A stretch of DNA of 64,000 nucleotides from Sphingomonas xinjiangensis (GTDB lineage: Bacteria > Pseudomonadota > Alphaproteobacteria > Sphingomonadales > Sphingomonadaceae). The position numbers and the translations under genes are program-made. Shown piece by piece: positions 40,450-48,870 of this stretch. The stretch's first letter is position 1; each line of letters starts with the position of its first letter. The notes beneath the pieces were generated by a model, which was not told the origin of the DNA, searched no databases, and saw only the letters and a list, made by a program, of their open reading frames with translations. The stretch is taken from NCBI RefSeq assembly GCF_014199255.1, contig NZ_JACIJF010000001.1, forward strand, positions 496,001-560,000, in the 5' to 3' direction.

Positions 40450-41004
40450 ATGGCCAACTATCGCCGCTCCTACCTGTTCAGGCTCGGCAGCGACCCGGTT
40501 TGCTCCCTTTGGACAGGCTACGGACCACTCGAAACACCGGCCGACCATGTTGACCAACAAGGGGCCCGGTGGAGTGGCGCTGGCGAGCTTGTCGGCATCC
40601 CTGCGCTGCAAGCCCTGATCAACGGAAGGGCGGGCCGCTACACCTTCGGGCTGAGCGGCGTGTCGGCCGAGACCATGCGCCTCGCCATGGAAGACCGGGC
40701 GACAGTCGAAGGCGCGGTTCTCCGCATCGGCTATGTGGACTTCGACGCGGCTTGGCAGGTCGCGCGTGTCGTTTGGGAATGGCTCGGCATAGCCGACGTC
40801 CTGACGGTCGACTCATCGCCGTCCGCCGAGGGCCGCACTCGCTTGATCGCCCTGTCTGTCGCTTCGTCGGACACGCGCAGGTCCAACCCCCAACTCGGGT
40901 TCTTCACGGCGGCCGATCAGAACCGCCGTTCGCCGACGGACAGGTTCTGCGACCAGGTCGCCTCCATCAGTCAGCGCGTCACTCGACGCTTCGGCCCGAA
41001 ATGA
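40450..41004 (+). CDS. Distal tail/minor tail protein (184 aa)
   Basis: MANYRRSYLFRLGSDPVCSL onward, with ETPADHVDQQGARWSGAGEL and MEDRATVEGAVLRIGYVDFDAAW. Similar proteins follow the tape measure in Sphingomonas/Rhizobium siphophages and gene transfer agents, likely a tail-tip hub component. Confidence 0.7.
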   Translation: MANYRRSYLFRLGSDPVCSLWTGYGPLETPADHVDQQGARWSGAGELVGIPALQALINGRAGRYTFGLSGVSAETMRLAMEDRATVEGAVLRIGYVDFDAAWQVARVVWEWLGIADVLTVDSSPSAEGRTRLIALSVASSDTRRSNPQLGFFTAADQNRRSPTDRFCDQVASISQRVTRRFGPK

Positions 41005-41384
41005 GAGATCTTGGCTCATACCTGCTGGAGGCCGCCAAGACCCCCTGGAAGGACGGCGTGCACGACTGCTCGGCTTGGCCGGCGCGGTGGGCGGGCATTG
41101 AGACCCCCGCCTATTCCAGCATGGATGAAGCACAGGCCCTGATCGACGCCGCCGGCGGGCTGGTGCCGCTTTGGGAGCAGTGCATCGCTGGGCGCCTGGA
41201 GCGAGTGGAGACGCCGGAGGCCGGCGACGTCGGCATCATCGAGGCAATCGGCGCTGATCGGCAGTCGGTGCAGATCGGCGCGATATGGACCGGCAAGCGG
41301 TGGGCGTTCCTGTCCCCGACCAGTCTTGTCAGCGCCAGCGCCGAAGCAATCGCGATCTGGAGGCGACCATGCCCCAGGCCCTAG
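41001..41384 (+). CDS. DUF6950-like tail tip protein with NlpC-like motif
   Basis: 127 residues. GSYLLEAAKTPWKDGVHDCSAWPARWAG has the W-xxG-xxDC pattern of NlpC/P60-like and DUF6950 proteins; the Cys would be the nucleophile. A catalytic His further on is not obvious (GAIWTGKRWAF). ATGA overlap with the upstream gene. Could assist passage through peptidoglycan. Confidence 0.7.
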   Translation: MRDLGSYLLEAAKTPWKDGVHDCSAWPARWAGIETPAYSSMDEAQALIDAAGGLVPLWEQCIAGRLERVETPEAGDVGIIEAIGADRQSVQIGAIWTGKRWAFLSPTSLVSASAEAIAIWRRPCPRP

Positions 41385-43147
41385 TCCCCGTCATCGTCAA
41401 ACTCGGTGTGTCAAAGCTGGTCGCGAGCATCGCTGCCTATGCGATCACAGCCGCAGCGACGAGCTTTCTGTCTTCGATCCTGACAGGTGCTGGGAACACA
41501 AAGCCGGAGTCGACCGAGCGAGAACTGAAGCTACCCACCCCGCCCCGCCTCTATGGCATGGGGCGGAGGCGTTGGTATGGCGCGCAGATGCTGTTTGACA
41601 CCGCCGCAAACGGCACGACGGGCGATGTTTGGGCGTTCCTCGACTGCCCCGCCGGCCCTATTGAGGGTGTGGAGCGCGTCTACCTCAACGACGATCTGGT
41701 GACCCTGGCCGGCGACGTCGTGCAGGGCCTCCCCGACGGACGATATAGCGGCCCTCGCGTGCGGGTGGGCTGGCGCCTGGGCCTCATGACCGAGACGGCT
41801 TACGCCAATCTCGTCACCCTGTTCCCCGGCGTATGGACCGCGGGCCACCGCGGGGACGGCATATTCTCGGGATATCTGACCAAAGACCCGGTGGAAGCCA
41901 AAGACTTCATCAAGGTCTATCCTCAGGGCGACCAGATCACGATGTCGCTGGTGGCAAAGAGCTACCGGTGCTTCGATCCGCGCAATCCTGCGCACGACCC
42001 GCATAATCCGGCAACATGGGCTTGGACTGAGAACGCAGCGCTGCACCTGCTGTGGTTCTACATGGTCTACCGCGGTTTGGACTTCGGCACGCAGATCCTG
42101 CCCGTCATCGGACATTGGGCAACGGCGGCGAGCGTCTGTGACGAGCCGGTGCCACTCAAAGCCGGCGGCACCGAACCTCGATACCGCGGATGCGTGGCCT
42201 GGGACTCATCCAAGCTGCCCGGCGACATCGTCAACGAGATGCTGGCCTGCTTCGACGGATGGACGGCGCAGGACGCGAACGGCTGCCAGGTCGTCTATGC
42301 GGGCAAGATTACCGCGCCGGTCTTTCGTATCGGCCCCGAGCACATCGTCAGCTCGTCACGGCAGTTCTTCGTGGAAGACGAGGACCGGATCAACGAGCTC
42401 GTCGTGCAATATGTGTCCGAGCAGCACGACTGGAATGTGGTCGAGGGGCAGTCGTGGAGAGATGAAGGCGACATCAGCAAGCGCGGGCGCATCGACAGCG
42501 ATGGCTTCGCGCCGCAGAGCCCTTCCTTCCCACAGAACCGCCGCCTCGCGAAACGCCGGCAGGCTCGGCAGAATGCGCCACAGCGCGGCAAGATCACGAC
42601 CACCGTCGGGGGCCGCGACGTCCTGTCCCACCGCTATATCGAACTCGAGGATGTGGAGGCCGGCGCCACCTTCTACAGCGGGTGGGCGGAAGTGGTCGGC
42701 GGGGAGCGCGATTACGAGACTGGCGGCGCTGTCTTCGATTGGGTTGCCGTGAATCCGGACGTGGACAGTTGGAACCCCTCCACAGAAGAGGGTGAACCGG
42801 CGCCCGTGGGCAATCGCGTGGTGGGAGAGCCCTTGCCCACCCCCGTGGTCCTATCAGCGACGGCGGTGTCCGAAACCTATGGCGTGAACCTCGCGATCGA
42901 AGTGCAGCCTCCAGAACGGACAGACCTCACATGGTATGCTCGCTTCCGTGTCGAAGGCGCGGCGGTCTGGGGCGCAGATATGACCTATGCAGACATAGAT
43001 CCCGGTCAGCCTGTTAGCCTGATCGTCGGGCTAGTGCCTGCGGACGAAGAAGTAGAAGTGCAGGTCGCTTATGGCGTCGGGGATGGTCGAGTGTCCGACT
43101 GGTCGGCCACCTCGGTGGTCAGCACCCCTCCCCCTCCTACTCCCTGA
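41369..43147 (+). CDS. Central tail hub/receptor-binding protein (J-like)
   Basis: 592 residues. The N-terminus has a weakly hydrophobic region followed by RELKLPTPPRLYGMGRRRWYGAQMLFDTAANGTTGDVWAFLDCPAGPIEGVERVYLNDDLV; the middle has CFDGWTAQDANGCQVVYAG and HRYIELEDVEAGATFYSG; the C-terminal about 100 residues are fibronectin-like (ATAVSETYGVNLAIEVQPPE). ATG at 41,369 has GGAGG 5 nt upstream. The role is inferred from length, position and the terminal Fn3-like domain. Confidence 0.72.
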   Translation: MPQALVPVIVKLGVSKLVASIAAYAITAAATSFLSSILTGAGNTKPESTERELKLPTPPRLYGMGRRRWYGAQMLFDTAANGTTGDVWAFLDCPAGPIEGVERVYLNDDLVTLAGDVVQGLPDGRYSGPRVRVGWRLGLMTETAYANLVTLFPGVWTAGHRGDGIFSGYLTKDPVEAKDFIKVYPQGDQITMSLVAKSYRCFDPRNPAHDPHNPATWAWTENAALHLLWFYMVYRGLDFGTQILPVIGHWATAASVCDEPVPLKAGGTEPRYRGCVAWDSSKLPGDIVNEMLACFDGWTAQDANGCQVVYAGKITAPVFRIGPEHIVSSSRQFFVEDEDRINELVVQYVSEQHDWNVVEGQSWRDEGDISKRGRIDSDGFAPQSPSFPQNRRLAKRRQARQNAPQRGKITTTVGGRDVLSHRYIELEDVEAGATFYSGWAEVVGGERDYETGGAVFDWVAVNPDVDSWNPSTEEGEPAPVGNRVVGEPLPTPVVLSATAVSETYGVNLAIEVQPPERTDLTWYARFRVEGAAVWGADMTYADIDPGQPVSLIVGLVPADEEVEVQVAYGVGDGRVSDWSATSVVSTPPPPTP

Positions 43148-43182
43148 CGGCGGCACGATGCTGACGGCGGTACGGCTAGCCT
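43145..43182 (+). promoter_or_regulatory. Dispersed late element, copy 6, with a second overlapping half copy
   Basis: TGACGGCGGCAC, 20 nt, TAGCCT, 6 nt, ATG at 43,189. A second 12-mer, TGACGGCGGTAC, lies at 43,162 within the spacer. The first three bases are the stop of the J-like gene. No Shine-Dalgarno at the ATG. Confidence 0.74.
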
Positions 43183-43188
43183 CGCCGC

Positions 43189-43881
43189 ATGCTGCCAATC
43201 TTTCCGGCCCATATCTTCAATCCGGACCCGGTGAAGGCCGACGTTGCTGCGCGCGTGATCAGTGGCGGTGAGGCTGTGAACGGCGAGCAGGACGTGATCC
43301 AAACCGACGGAGGCGGTCGCTGGGAGATCAGCTACGGCGAGATGGGCCAGGACGACCCGTTCCGACAGCAGCTCTGGTCAGCGTGGGTAGGCGAGCTTGC
43401 CGGCGGCGCGCGCTCGGTGCTGGTGCCGCTGCTGTCGCTGGACACCGCGCCGCGGCCCGTCGCCGGGAACGGGCTGGCGATGCCGTCCGACCTCTACTGG
43501 AACGACGACTATTTCCCGACAGAGGTGCGGTTCGCGGCCCCATACATCGTCGCGCGTGTATCAGCGCCCGCAACCCTGCGCGCCACGACGCTCCAGGTGA
43601 CCGTCGATCAGGGCGATGACGTGCAGCCGGGCATGAAGTTTTCCGTCGGCTATTGCGGCTTCAAGATCGAGCGCGTGCTGAGCCGCAACGGCTCCACCGC
43701 CACAGTCCGCGTCAGCCCACCAGCGCGTGAGTCGATCGCCGCCGGCACGCCCGCCAACTTCGACTGGCCCGTGGTCGTCTGCCGTTCAGTTATCGGCCAA
43801 GACCTCGCCGCCGACATCATGCTCGGCATGTACGGCACCACCACCGTGAGCTTCGTGGAGGACACTGGCTATGGCGGCTGA
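43189..43881 (+). CDS. Tail-associated virion protein (230 aa)
   Basis: LPIFPAHIFNPDPVKADVAA, then GGRWEISYGEMGQDDPFRQQLWSAWVG and LVPLLSLDTAPRP. Similar proteins precede tail fibres in alphaproteobacterial siphophages. Beta-rich C-terminus. Overlaps the next gene by 11 nt. Confidence 0.62.
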   Translation: MLPIFPAHIFNPDPVKADVAARVISGGEAVNGEQDVIQTDGGGRWEISYGEMGQDDPFRQQLWSAWVGELAGGARSVLVPLLSLDTAPRPVAGNGLAMPSDLYWNDDYFPTEVRFAAPYIVARVSAPATLRATTLQVTVDQGDDVQPGMKFSVGYCGFKIERVLSRNGSTATVRVSPPARESIAAGTPANFDWPVVVCRSVIGQDLAADIMLGMYGTTTVSFVEDTGYGG

Positions 43882-44221
43882 TCTCGACATCGAGGTTCCG
43901 CGCAATGGCGACTATTGCCAGGGCTGGTGGATGGAGGACCAGGAAACCGGCGAGCCCATCGATATCACCGGTTGGACGCTCGGGCTGTCGGTGCGCGCGG
44001 TCGCGGGGCAAGGCTCGGTGATCGCCAGCGCTGCCTTCCGCAACCGCGATGATGTCGCCGGCTATTTCGAGCCGCTACTGAGCGGTCAGCAATTCGACGG
44101 CGTACCGGGTGCAAACCGCATCGTCCGCCTCGCCTACGATTTCCGCGCGACCGACGCAGAGGGCATCCGTGTCATTGAGACGCGCGGACAAATCATCCTT
44201 CACCCTGGAGTGACCCCATGA
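43871..44221 (+). CDS. Fibre adaptor, Ig-like N-terminal module (116 aa)
   Basis: LDIEVPRNGDYCQGWWMEDQETGEPIDITGWTLGLSVRAVAGQG is a BppU-type N-terminal sandwich also visible at the start of the appendage protein at 25,831. It ends with ETRGQIILHPGVTP and overlaps the spike gene at ATGA. Confidence 0.65.
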   Translation: MAADLDIEVPRNGDYCQGWWMEDQETGEPIDITGWTLGLSVRAVAGQGSVIASAAFRNRDDVAGYFEPLLSGQQFDGVPGANRIVRLAYDFRATDAEGIRVIETRGQIILHPGVTP

Positions 44222-46176
44222 CGCGTGCAACCTCCAGCGGCGGCGTGCGGATCGAAGTGACCGGTGCGCGGGGCGAAAGCTTTGGCGCGGTTGCCCGACG
44301 TGTTTCGAACGTGGCCGGGGTACCTATTCTGTCCACCGACACCGACGCCCAAATCCTCGACAAGATGGGCTCCGGCGCAGCAGCGGATCGGATAGCAGCC
44401 GAGCAAGCCGCTGACATAGCGGAGATCGCCGCCCTTACCGCACCGCAGGTCTATGCCACCACGGCAGCCGGCTTGGCCGCAGTGCCGAGCGGCGGCACGT
44501 TCTGGGTGGCGGAAGCGGGAGGCTTGCGACTGTATCGCGACGACGCTGGCACCGCGACTGCGCTAGATGTCGTACTGACCAAGTCTGCGCTGGCGGGCGA
44601 CGGCGGCGCCAGCCTGATCGGCACAGCAGAGGCCGGCACCGTACAAGAGGCGCTCGACATCTTCGGCGAGCTCAAAACCACGGCGATGCTCACGCCCGAG
44701 ATGTTCGGGGCGGTTGGATACCCCACGCTGGCGGATGCTCAGGCGGGAACGTCGGACAGCACGGCTGCAATGCAGGCTTTGTTTAACGAAGCATCCGCAA
44801 AGAGCATCATCGCGAACGGTAACGATCGCTGGTATCGGGTGGGCACTGTGTACGTCCCGTCGGAGTTGACGGCGATGAACATCAAGACGTTCTCGCTGCC
44901 ATCGACACAGGACAACTCTCCATTTTTCATTGACGGACAGACGGTGAAAAAGCGCAATATCACGCTCGTGGATTGCGGAGGTCATGGCAATCGTGAGAAC
45001 CAGAGCCAACTGATAACCAGCAATTTTGACGGCCAGCGCGCCATCTTCAAAATTTGGGGCCAGACTGAAAACGTCCACCTCATCAGGCCCTGGGCATTCT
45101 ACGCGGCCACCGATGGCATCTTCGTTTGGCACGCCTTCTATGAGCCCGCGAACGGCACTGACTACTGCCACCGTGATCTAGTGATCCAAGATCCCGACTG
45201 CCAGTGGAATGGGCGCCATGGCATCAGCTTGTCCTCGATCTACCGGGGGAAGGTTTGCAGCAACGGCATCGGCTTCCTCGCGAACAACGGGAAGGATCTG
45301 CCGGGTGCAAGCGGCGGTGGGTATACCGATGGTCGATATGGCCGACGGACGCCTGCAAACCTTTCCGGTCTTTTCTACGGGCGGCCGATCACATTCGAGA
45401 GCTTTCTGAACGGCGACGGCTTCGACACCATGGAGTGGACAGGCCTAGACTGCCGAGGGAACGCATCCGGTGCGTTGATCCTGCATCTTCGACATGAGAC
45501 GCCGTGCTACCGACTGAGGGTCACCAACTGTCAATTTGACGATCCCCTCGGCGGCAACGGCGATGGGGCCTTCATCACGACAGCTACCGACTTTGATACC
45601 GGCGTCACTTATACCGGTAGCGACGGCATCGTTGACGCTGCCTTCGCGGGTAACAAATACTATCGGAACGCCCCTTTCCTTCGGAATATCTTCGGCCTGA
45701 CGGTGGCAGATACGCTGTCCAGCGTTGATCCTGCCGTGAGCGCTTACGGGTTCAATTTAGCGGCGACAGTTCAGAATGTGGCATATTTCTCATGTCCCTC
45801 TAATCGGGCCATCAATGGGCTGGTCTCGCCGATCTCCATCCAATCAGTCGCGCAGATAATGGGCTCGAGCTGGAGCGCTACTCCGCAGGATTTGAGGTTC
45901 CTTGGCTTCACGGTACTCGGTCAGCTCAAGTTCCACCTGCCTTTGACAGTCACCTCCGATGCAGCGGAACTCGGCGCCTTTGATGTGTTCCTGCCTTCAG
46001 GCTGGGCGGACATCAGTGATGTACGCGTGGAAGTGACCAATAACGATACCGCAGAGCCCGTCCTCGGCGGGGCGCGCAGGTCAAGCAACGCTGCAAACGC
46101 CGTCACCTTTCGATTCAAGGCGACGGCTGCCCATGTGCACTTGGTCGATCTCTACTTCACGGCTGCCAAGCCCTGA
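44218..46176 (+). CDS. Tailspike/tail fibre with beta-helix domain
   Basis: 652 residues. N-terminal adaptor, then LTPEMFGAVGYPTLADAQAGTSDSTAAMQALFNEA (typical start of phage spike pectate-lyase-like domains), repeated beta-helix turns (DCGGHGNRENQSQLI; GRHGISLSSIYRGKVCSNGIGFLANNGKDLPG) and a beta-sandwich tail. It likely binds or degrades host exopolysaccharide. The last 25 nt overlap the opposing formyltransferase. Confidence 0.85.
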   Translation: MTRATSSGGVRIEVTGARGESFGAVARRVSNVAGVPILSTDTDAQILDKMGSGAAADRIAAEQAADIAEIAALTAPQVYATTAAGLAAVPSGGTFWVAEAGGLRLYRDDAGTATALDVVLTKSALAGDGGASLIGTAEAGTVQEALDIFGELKTTAMLTPEMFGAVGYPTLADAQAGTSDSTAAMQALFNEASAKSIIANGNDRWYRVGTVYVPSELTAMNIKTFSLPSTQDNSPFFIDGQTVKKRNITLVDCGGHGNRENQSQLITSNFDGQRAIFKIWGQTENVHLIRPWAFYAATDGIFVWHAFYEPANGTDYCHRDLVIQDPDCQWNGRHGISLSSIYRGKVCSNGIGFLANNGKDLPGASGGGYTDGRYGRRTPANLSGLFYGRPITFESFLNGDGFDTMEWTGLDCRGNASGALILHLRHETPCYRLRVTNCQFDDPLGGNGDGAFITTATDFDTGVTYTGSDGIVDAAFAGNKYYRNAPFLRNIFGLTVADTLSSVDPAVSAYGFNLAATVQNVAYFSCPSNRAINGLVSPISIQSVAQIMGSSWSATPQDLRFLGFTVLGQLKFHLPLTVTSDAAELGAFDVFLPSGWADISDVRVEVTNNDTAEPVLGGARRSSNAANAVTFRFKATAAHVHLVDLYFTAAKP

Positions 46177-46820
46177 TCAGGTGTCGCCTGCCATCCATCA
46201 TTCGCGACCATGCGGGGGCCCGGGTAGCCGGGGAACGTCGTAGCCCTAACACGGCGCGCGATCTCAGCTTCACTCATGGTCGGGCGAAGCACTTTCAAAG
46301 CCTCCATCTCTCGCCAAGTGAAGGCGCGGCGGGTCCAGTGGGTGGCGCCGACCGGGAGCGGATCCCCCTGCGCTATCCCGCAGACGATGTCGCAGAACAT
46401 GCTGACCATCGTCACCATCGTTCGGAGCTTTAGGCCGGCGACGGTATCGGTCTGAAAGGTGTTGAAGCGCCGCTCGAGCACAATTGCGCCGGTATCGACC
46501 TTCGGAAGCATGTGATGGCAGGTCGCGCCGTAGTCAGCAGAGCCTTCGTAAAGGGCAAAGTTGTAGCATCCGGTGCCAGGATAGTCCGCCGAGCCAGGGT
46601 GGAAATTGATCGACGTTCCGAACCTGCTCAGCTCCGCCGCGGTGATGATCCAAGGGGAGAGGAAGGAGACAAGGTAATCTCCGTGTCCCTTCAAGCAGTC
46701 CGGCCTGTCATCACCTACGGCGCCCTCAGCGACGGTGAGACTGGTTCCGAACAAACTGGCTGCGATCTGCTGAGCCTGCCGGCTGAAGTCATCGCGCTTG
46801 GTGAGCAGTACTATCTTCAT
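46152..46820 (-). CDS. Formyltransferase-family sugar-modifying enzyme
   Basis: 222 residues. INFHPGSADYPGTGCYNFALYEGSADYGATCHHMLPKVDTGAIVLERRF shows the conserved Asn-His-Asp triad of the folate-dependent formyltransferase family (N and H in INFHPG, D in VDTGAI). Members formylate amino sugars of O-antigen and other glycans. The gene lies against the tailspike gene on the opposite strand, with a secreted-protein gene upstream, suggesting lysogenic conversion of surface glycan. Start at ATG 46,820, the first Met before a Rossmann-like beta strand (MKIVLLTKRDD). Confidence 0.8.
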   Translation of the reverse strand: MKIVLLTKRDDFSRQAQQIAASLFGTSLTVAEGAVGDDRPDCLKGHGDYLVSFLSPWIITAAELSRFGTSINFHPGSADYPGTGCYNFALYEGSADYGATCHHMLPKVDTGAIVLERRFNTFQTDTVAGLKLRTMVTMVSMFCDIVCGIAQGDPLPVGATHWTRRAFTWREMEALKVLRPTMSEAEIARRVRATTFPGYPGPRMVANDGWQATPDQGLAAVK

Positions 46821-46880
46821 ACCGGAATCCTGCTCCCGCACGAGTCCCGCTGCAAGGGCTTTAGCAGGGCTCCCCACCCA

Positions 46881-47204
46881 TCAAAGTGGGTCGTCGTCCT
46901 GCGGCACCGGCTCCACCTGTTGGCGAAGTACATTGTTCGGATCAGCCGGGGGTACCCGCAACGCGTCAGTCGCGTCGGGCGTGACAGCGTATCGCTCTAT
47001 CCGGGTCGAGAGGCGCGAATTGAGGCGAGTGTTCAGCCGGTTGACTACTCGGCTAGAGTTCGTGGTTTGGTCGCTGGCTTCAGGGGTCATGCGCGCGCCG
47101 TAGGCCTCACGCTGGTCACCAGCACCGCGCGCGGTTTGCGCGGACGCCGGACCGCTCACGATAGCAGCCGCAACGATACTGCCGAAGATCAAGATCCGCA
47201 TTCC
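46881..47204 (-). CDS. Small secreted protein upstream of the formyltransferase
   Basis: 107 residues. MRILIFGSIVAAAIVSGPAS-A is a signal peptide; the mature part is polar with VVNRLNTRLNSRLSTRIERY, an RLNTR-type repeat. It ends 60 nt before the formyltransferase start and shares its direction. Unknown; likely co-expressed from a promoter in 47,205-47,300. Confidence 0.62.
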   Translation of the reverse strand, partial: GMRILIFGSIVAAAIVSGPASAQTARGAGDQREAYGARMTPEASDQTTNSSRVVNRLNTRLNSRLSTRIERYAVTPDATDALRVPPADPNNVLRQQVEPVPQDDDPL

Positions 47205-47241
47205 GTCCACGTACACGATCAGACGGCGCGCTTCCACCTCC

Positions 47242-47276
47242 CGGCGGCAATCCCCCTCGCCGCCATCACGTACCCT
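47242..47276 (+). promoter_or_regulatory. Dispersed late element, copy 9, before lysis genes
   Basis: CGGCGGCAA (first three bases of the 12-mer changed), 20 nt, TACCCT, 7 nt, ATG at 47,284. That ATG opens a seven-codon frame that overlaps the real lysis-gene start at 47,300. It restarts rightward transcription after the two opposing genes. Confidence 0.62.
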
Positions 47277-47299
47277 CGCTGCCATGCGGAGTGAACCAC

Positions 47300-47827
47300 A
47301 TGCCTGACCCCGTACCCGTCACCTCTGCATATGGCTGGATCACCGCCAGTGGCGCGGCGGGCTCGTTCCTTCTGTTCCTCGGTCTGGTCGTGCGCCAGAT
47401 CAATCCGTGGCGCAAGCAGACGCTCGAGGCCGAGCAAGCCAGTCGGGCCCAAGCCATCGCAGTCGATCAGAAGCTGCGAGAGGACATGCTCGGCCGCATC
47501 GAGAAGCTGGAAGCCGATCTGAAGGAGCAGCGCCTCTACTATGAGGACAAGCTCGACAAGCTGACCGCAGCATACGACCAGAAGGTCGACCGCCTTGAGG
47601 CTGAGTATGAAGCAGCGGCCCGCATCGCCCGCCACGAGCTGGGCAACGCCAAGATGCGCTTCCGCGCGCTCGTGATGCTCCTGCGCCGGCTGCCGAACCC
47701 GCCTGATGGCCTGTCGGGCATTCTGGACGACATCGAGGCCATGGAGGCCGAGCAGACCAAGGCTGAGGCGCTGGAGAAGGGCGCGCAGTCGGGAGCGAAG
47801 ATCGCACGAGCGGGAGCTGAGGCATGA
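47300..47827 (+). CDS. Membrane-anchored coiled-coil protein before endolysin
   Basis: About 175 residues. One N-terminal membrane helix (GWITASGAAGSFLLFLGLVV) and a long coiled coil (KLEADLKEQRLYYEDKLDKLTAAYDQKVDRLEAEYEAAAR). Shape and position before a lysozyme suggest an i-spanin-like or holin-regulating lysis protein; no partner o-spanin lipoprotein was found. GGAG lies 8 nt before ATG 47,300. Confidence 0.68.
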   Translation: MPDPVPVTSAYGWITASGAAGSFLLFLGLVVRQINPWRKQTLEAEQASRAQAIAVDQKLREDMLGRIEKLEADLKEQRLYYEDKLDKLTAAYDQKVDRLEAEYEAAARIARHELGNAKMRFRALVMLLRRLPNPPDGLSGILDDIEAMEAEQTKAEALEKGAQSGAKIARAGAEA

Positions 47828-48390
47828 CGACACGCCAGCAATTCGCAGACGCCATAGCACCTAAGCTGCGGCTCCTCGCACCGGGTGGGAAGCTGCACAG
47901 CGAGGACGTGGGGCTGATCAACCAGCTTGCGGAGCTTTGGGAGAAGCGCGGTGGCAGTCGCCACATCGGCAAAGCTGGCCTGGACCTGATCAAGCAGTTT
48001 GAGGGCCTGCGCCTGAAGGCATACCAAGACACAGGTGGCGTCTGGACGATCGGCTACGGTCATACCGGACCAGACGTGAAGCCTGGGATGGTCATCACGG
48101 AAGCGCAGGCGGATGACCTGTTGCGGCAGGATGTGGCCGAAGCTGAGCGCGATGTGCTGCGGCTGTTCCACTCTACGACGGACAATCAGTTCGACGCGCT
48201 GGTGAGCTTCACGTTCAACCTTGGGGCCGACCAGGTGGGCGGTAGCACGCTGCGGAGGTACCACAACGACGGCGACTACGCGGCGGCCAAGGGCCAGTTC
48301 GCGCGGTGGCGGTATGACAACGGGGTGGAGCTAGCCGGCTTGGTCAAACGCCGTGCTGCCGAGGCGAAACTGTACGGGAGCGCCGCATGA
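47824..48390 (+). CDS. Endolysin, GH24 lysozyme
   Basis: 188 residues. LIKQFEGLRLKAYQDTGGVWTIGYGHTG carries the catalytic Glu (FEG), Asp/Thr pair (QDTGGVWT) of T4-type lysozymes, then RQDVAEAERDVLRL and FDALVSFTFNLG. No signal peptide or SAR helix, so it needs a holin. N-terminal about 50 residues are a helical extension. ATGA overlap with the coiled-coil gene. Confidence 0.92.
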   Translation: MTTRQQFADAIAPKLRLLAPGGKLHSEDVGLINQLAELWEKRGGSRHIGKAGLDLIKQFEGLRLKAYQDTGGVWTIGYGHTGPDVKPGMVITEAQADDLLRQDVAEAERDVLRLFHSTTDNQFDALVSFTFNLGADQVGGSTLRRYHNDGDYAAAKGQFARWRYDNGVELAGLVKRRAAEAKLYGSAA

Positions 48391-48689
48391 CCCGCGTCAT
48401 CCTCCCCAAGCTGAGCGACCACGCCAGCGAGATCGCAACGCTGGTGGTGATCGCCATCGGCGTCATGGTGCTGGCCGGCCTCGGACAATCCCACGCCACC
48501 GACACCAAGCCCTTCGACCCTTCCGCATACCTGGTCGTGCTGACGTTAATCGTCGGCGCCATCAAGGAGCGGTGGACCCAGCGCAGCGTCGACCGGATGG
48601 GCCAACAGCTCGGCGCGTCTCAGCCGCCCTCGGATGGCCCTTCCGGCACCCCCAAGGATCCAGTCAACGTGAAGGAAGCACAGCCATGA
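48387..48689 (+). CDS. Probable holin, two membrane helices (100 aa)
   Basis: EIATLVVIAIGVMVLAGLG and AYLVVLTLIVGAIKERW with charged tails (DGPSGTPKDPVNVKEAQP). It follows the endolysin at ATGA. Size and topology fit class II holins; no family name assigned. Confidence 0.65.
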   Translation: MTRVILPKLSDHASEIATLVVIAIGVMVLAGLGQSHATDTKPFDPSAYLVVLTLIVGAIKERWTQRSVDRMGQQLGASQPPSDGPSGTPKDPVNVKEAQP

Positions 48690-48841
48690 ACCTGAAGAAG
48701 CTGCTCGGCAAAGTCGTGAAGGCCGCCAAGAAGAACCCGGAATTCGCCCTGGTCGTGGCTGGCGTCATCGCGCCCGGTCTCGTCCGGAAAGCCGCGCCGA
48801 TCATCGCCAAGGCGAAGGTCGTGCGGGAGGTGGTGAGGTAG
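48686..48841 (+). CDS. Small basic membrane protein in the lysis cluster (51 aa)
   Basis: NLKKLLGKVVKAAKKNPEFA then LVVAGVIAPGLVRKAAPII, one short hydrophobic core flanked by Lys. ATGA overlap with the holin gene. May be a second lysis protein or a pore-forming accessory. Confidence 0.58.
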   Translation: MNLKKLLGKVVKAAKKNPEFALVVAGVIAPGLVRKAAPIIAKAKVVREVVR

Positions 48842-48870
48842 GCTGCGGGCCCATCGCGATTGCAGGTCCG

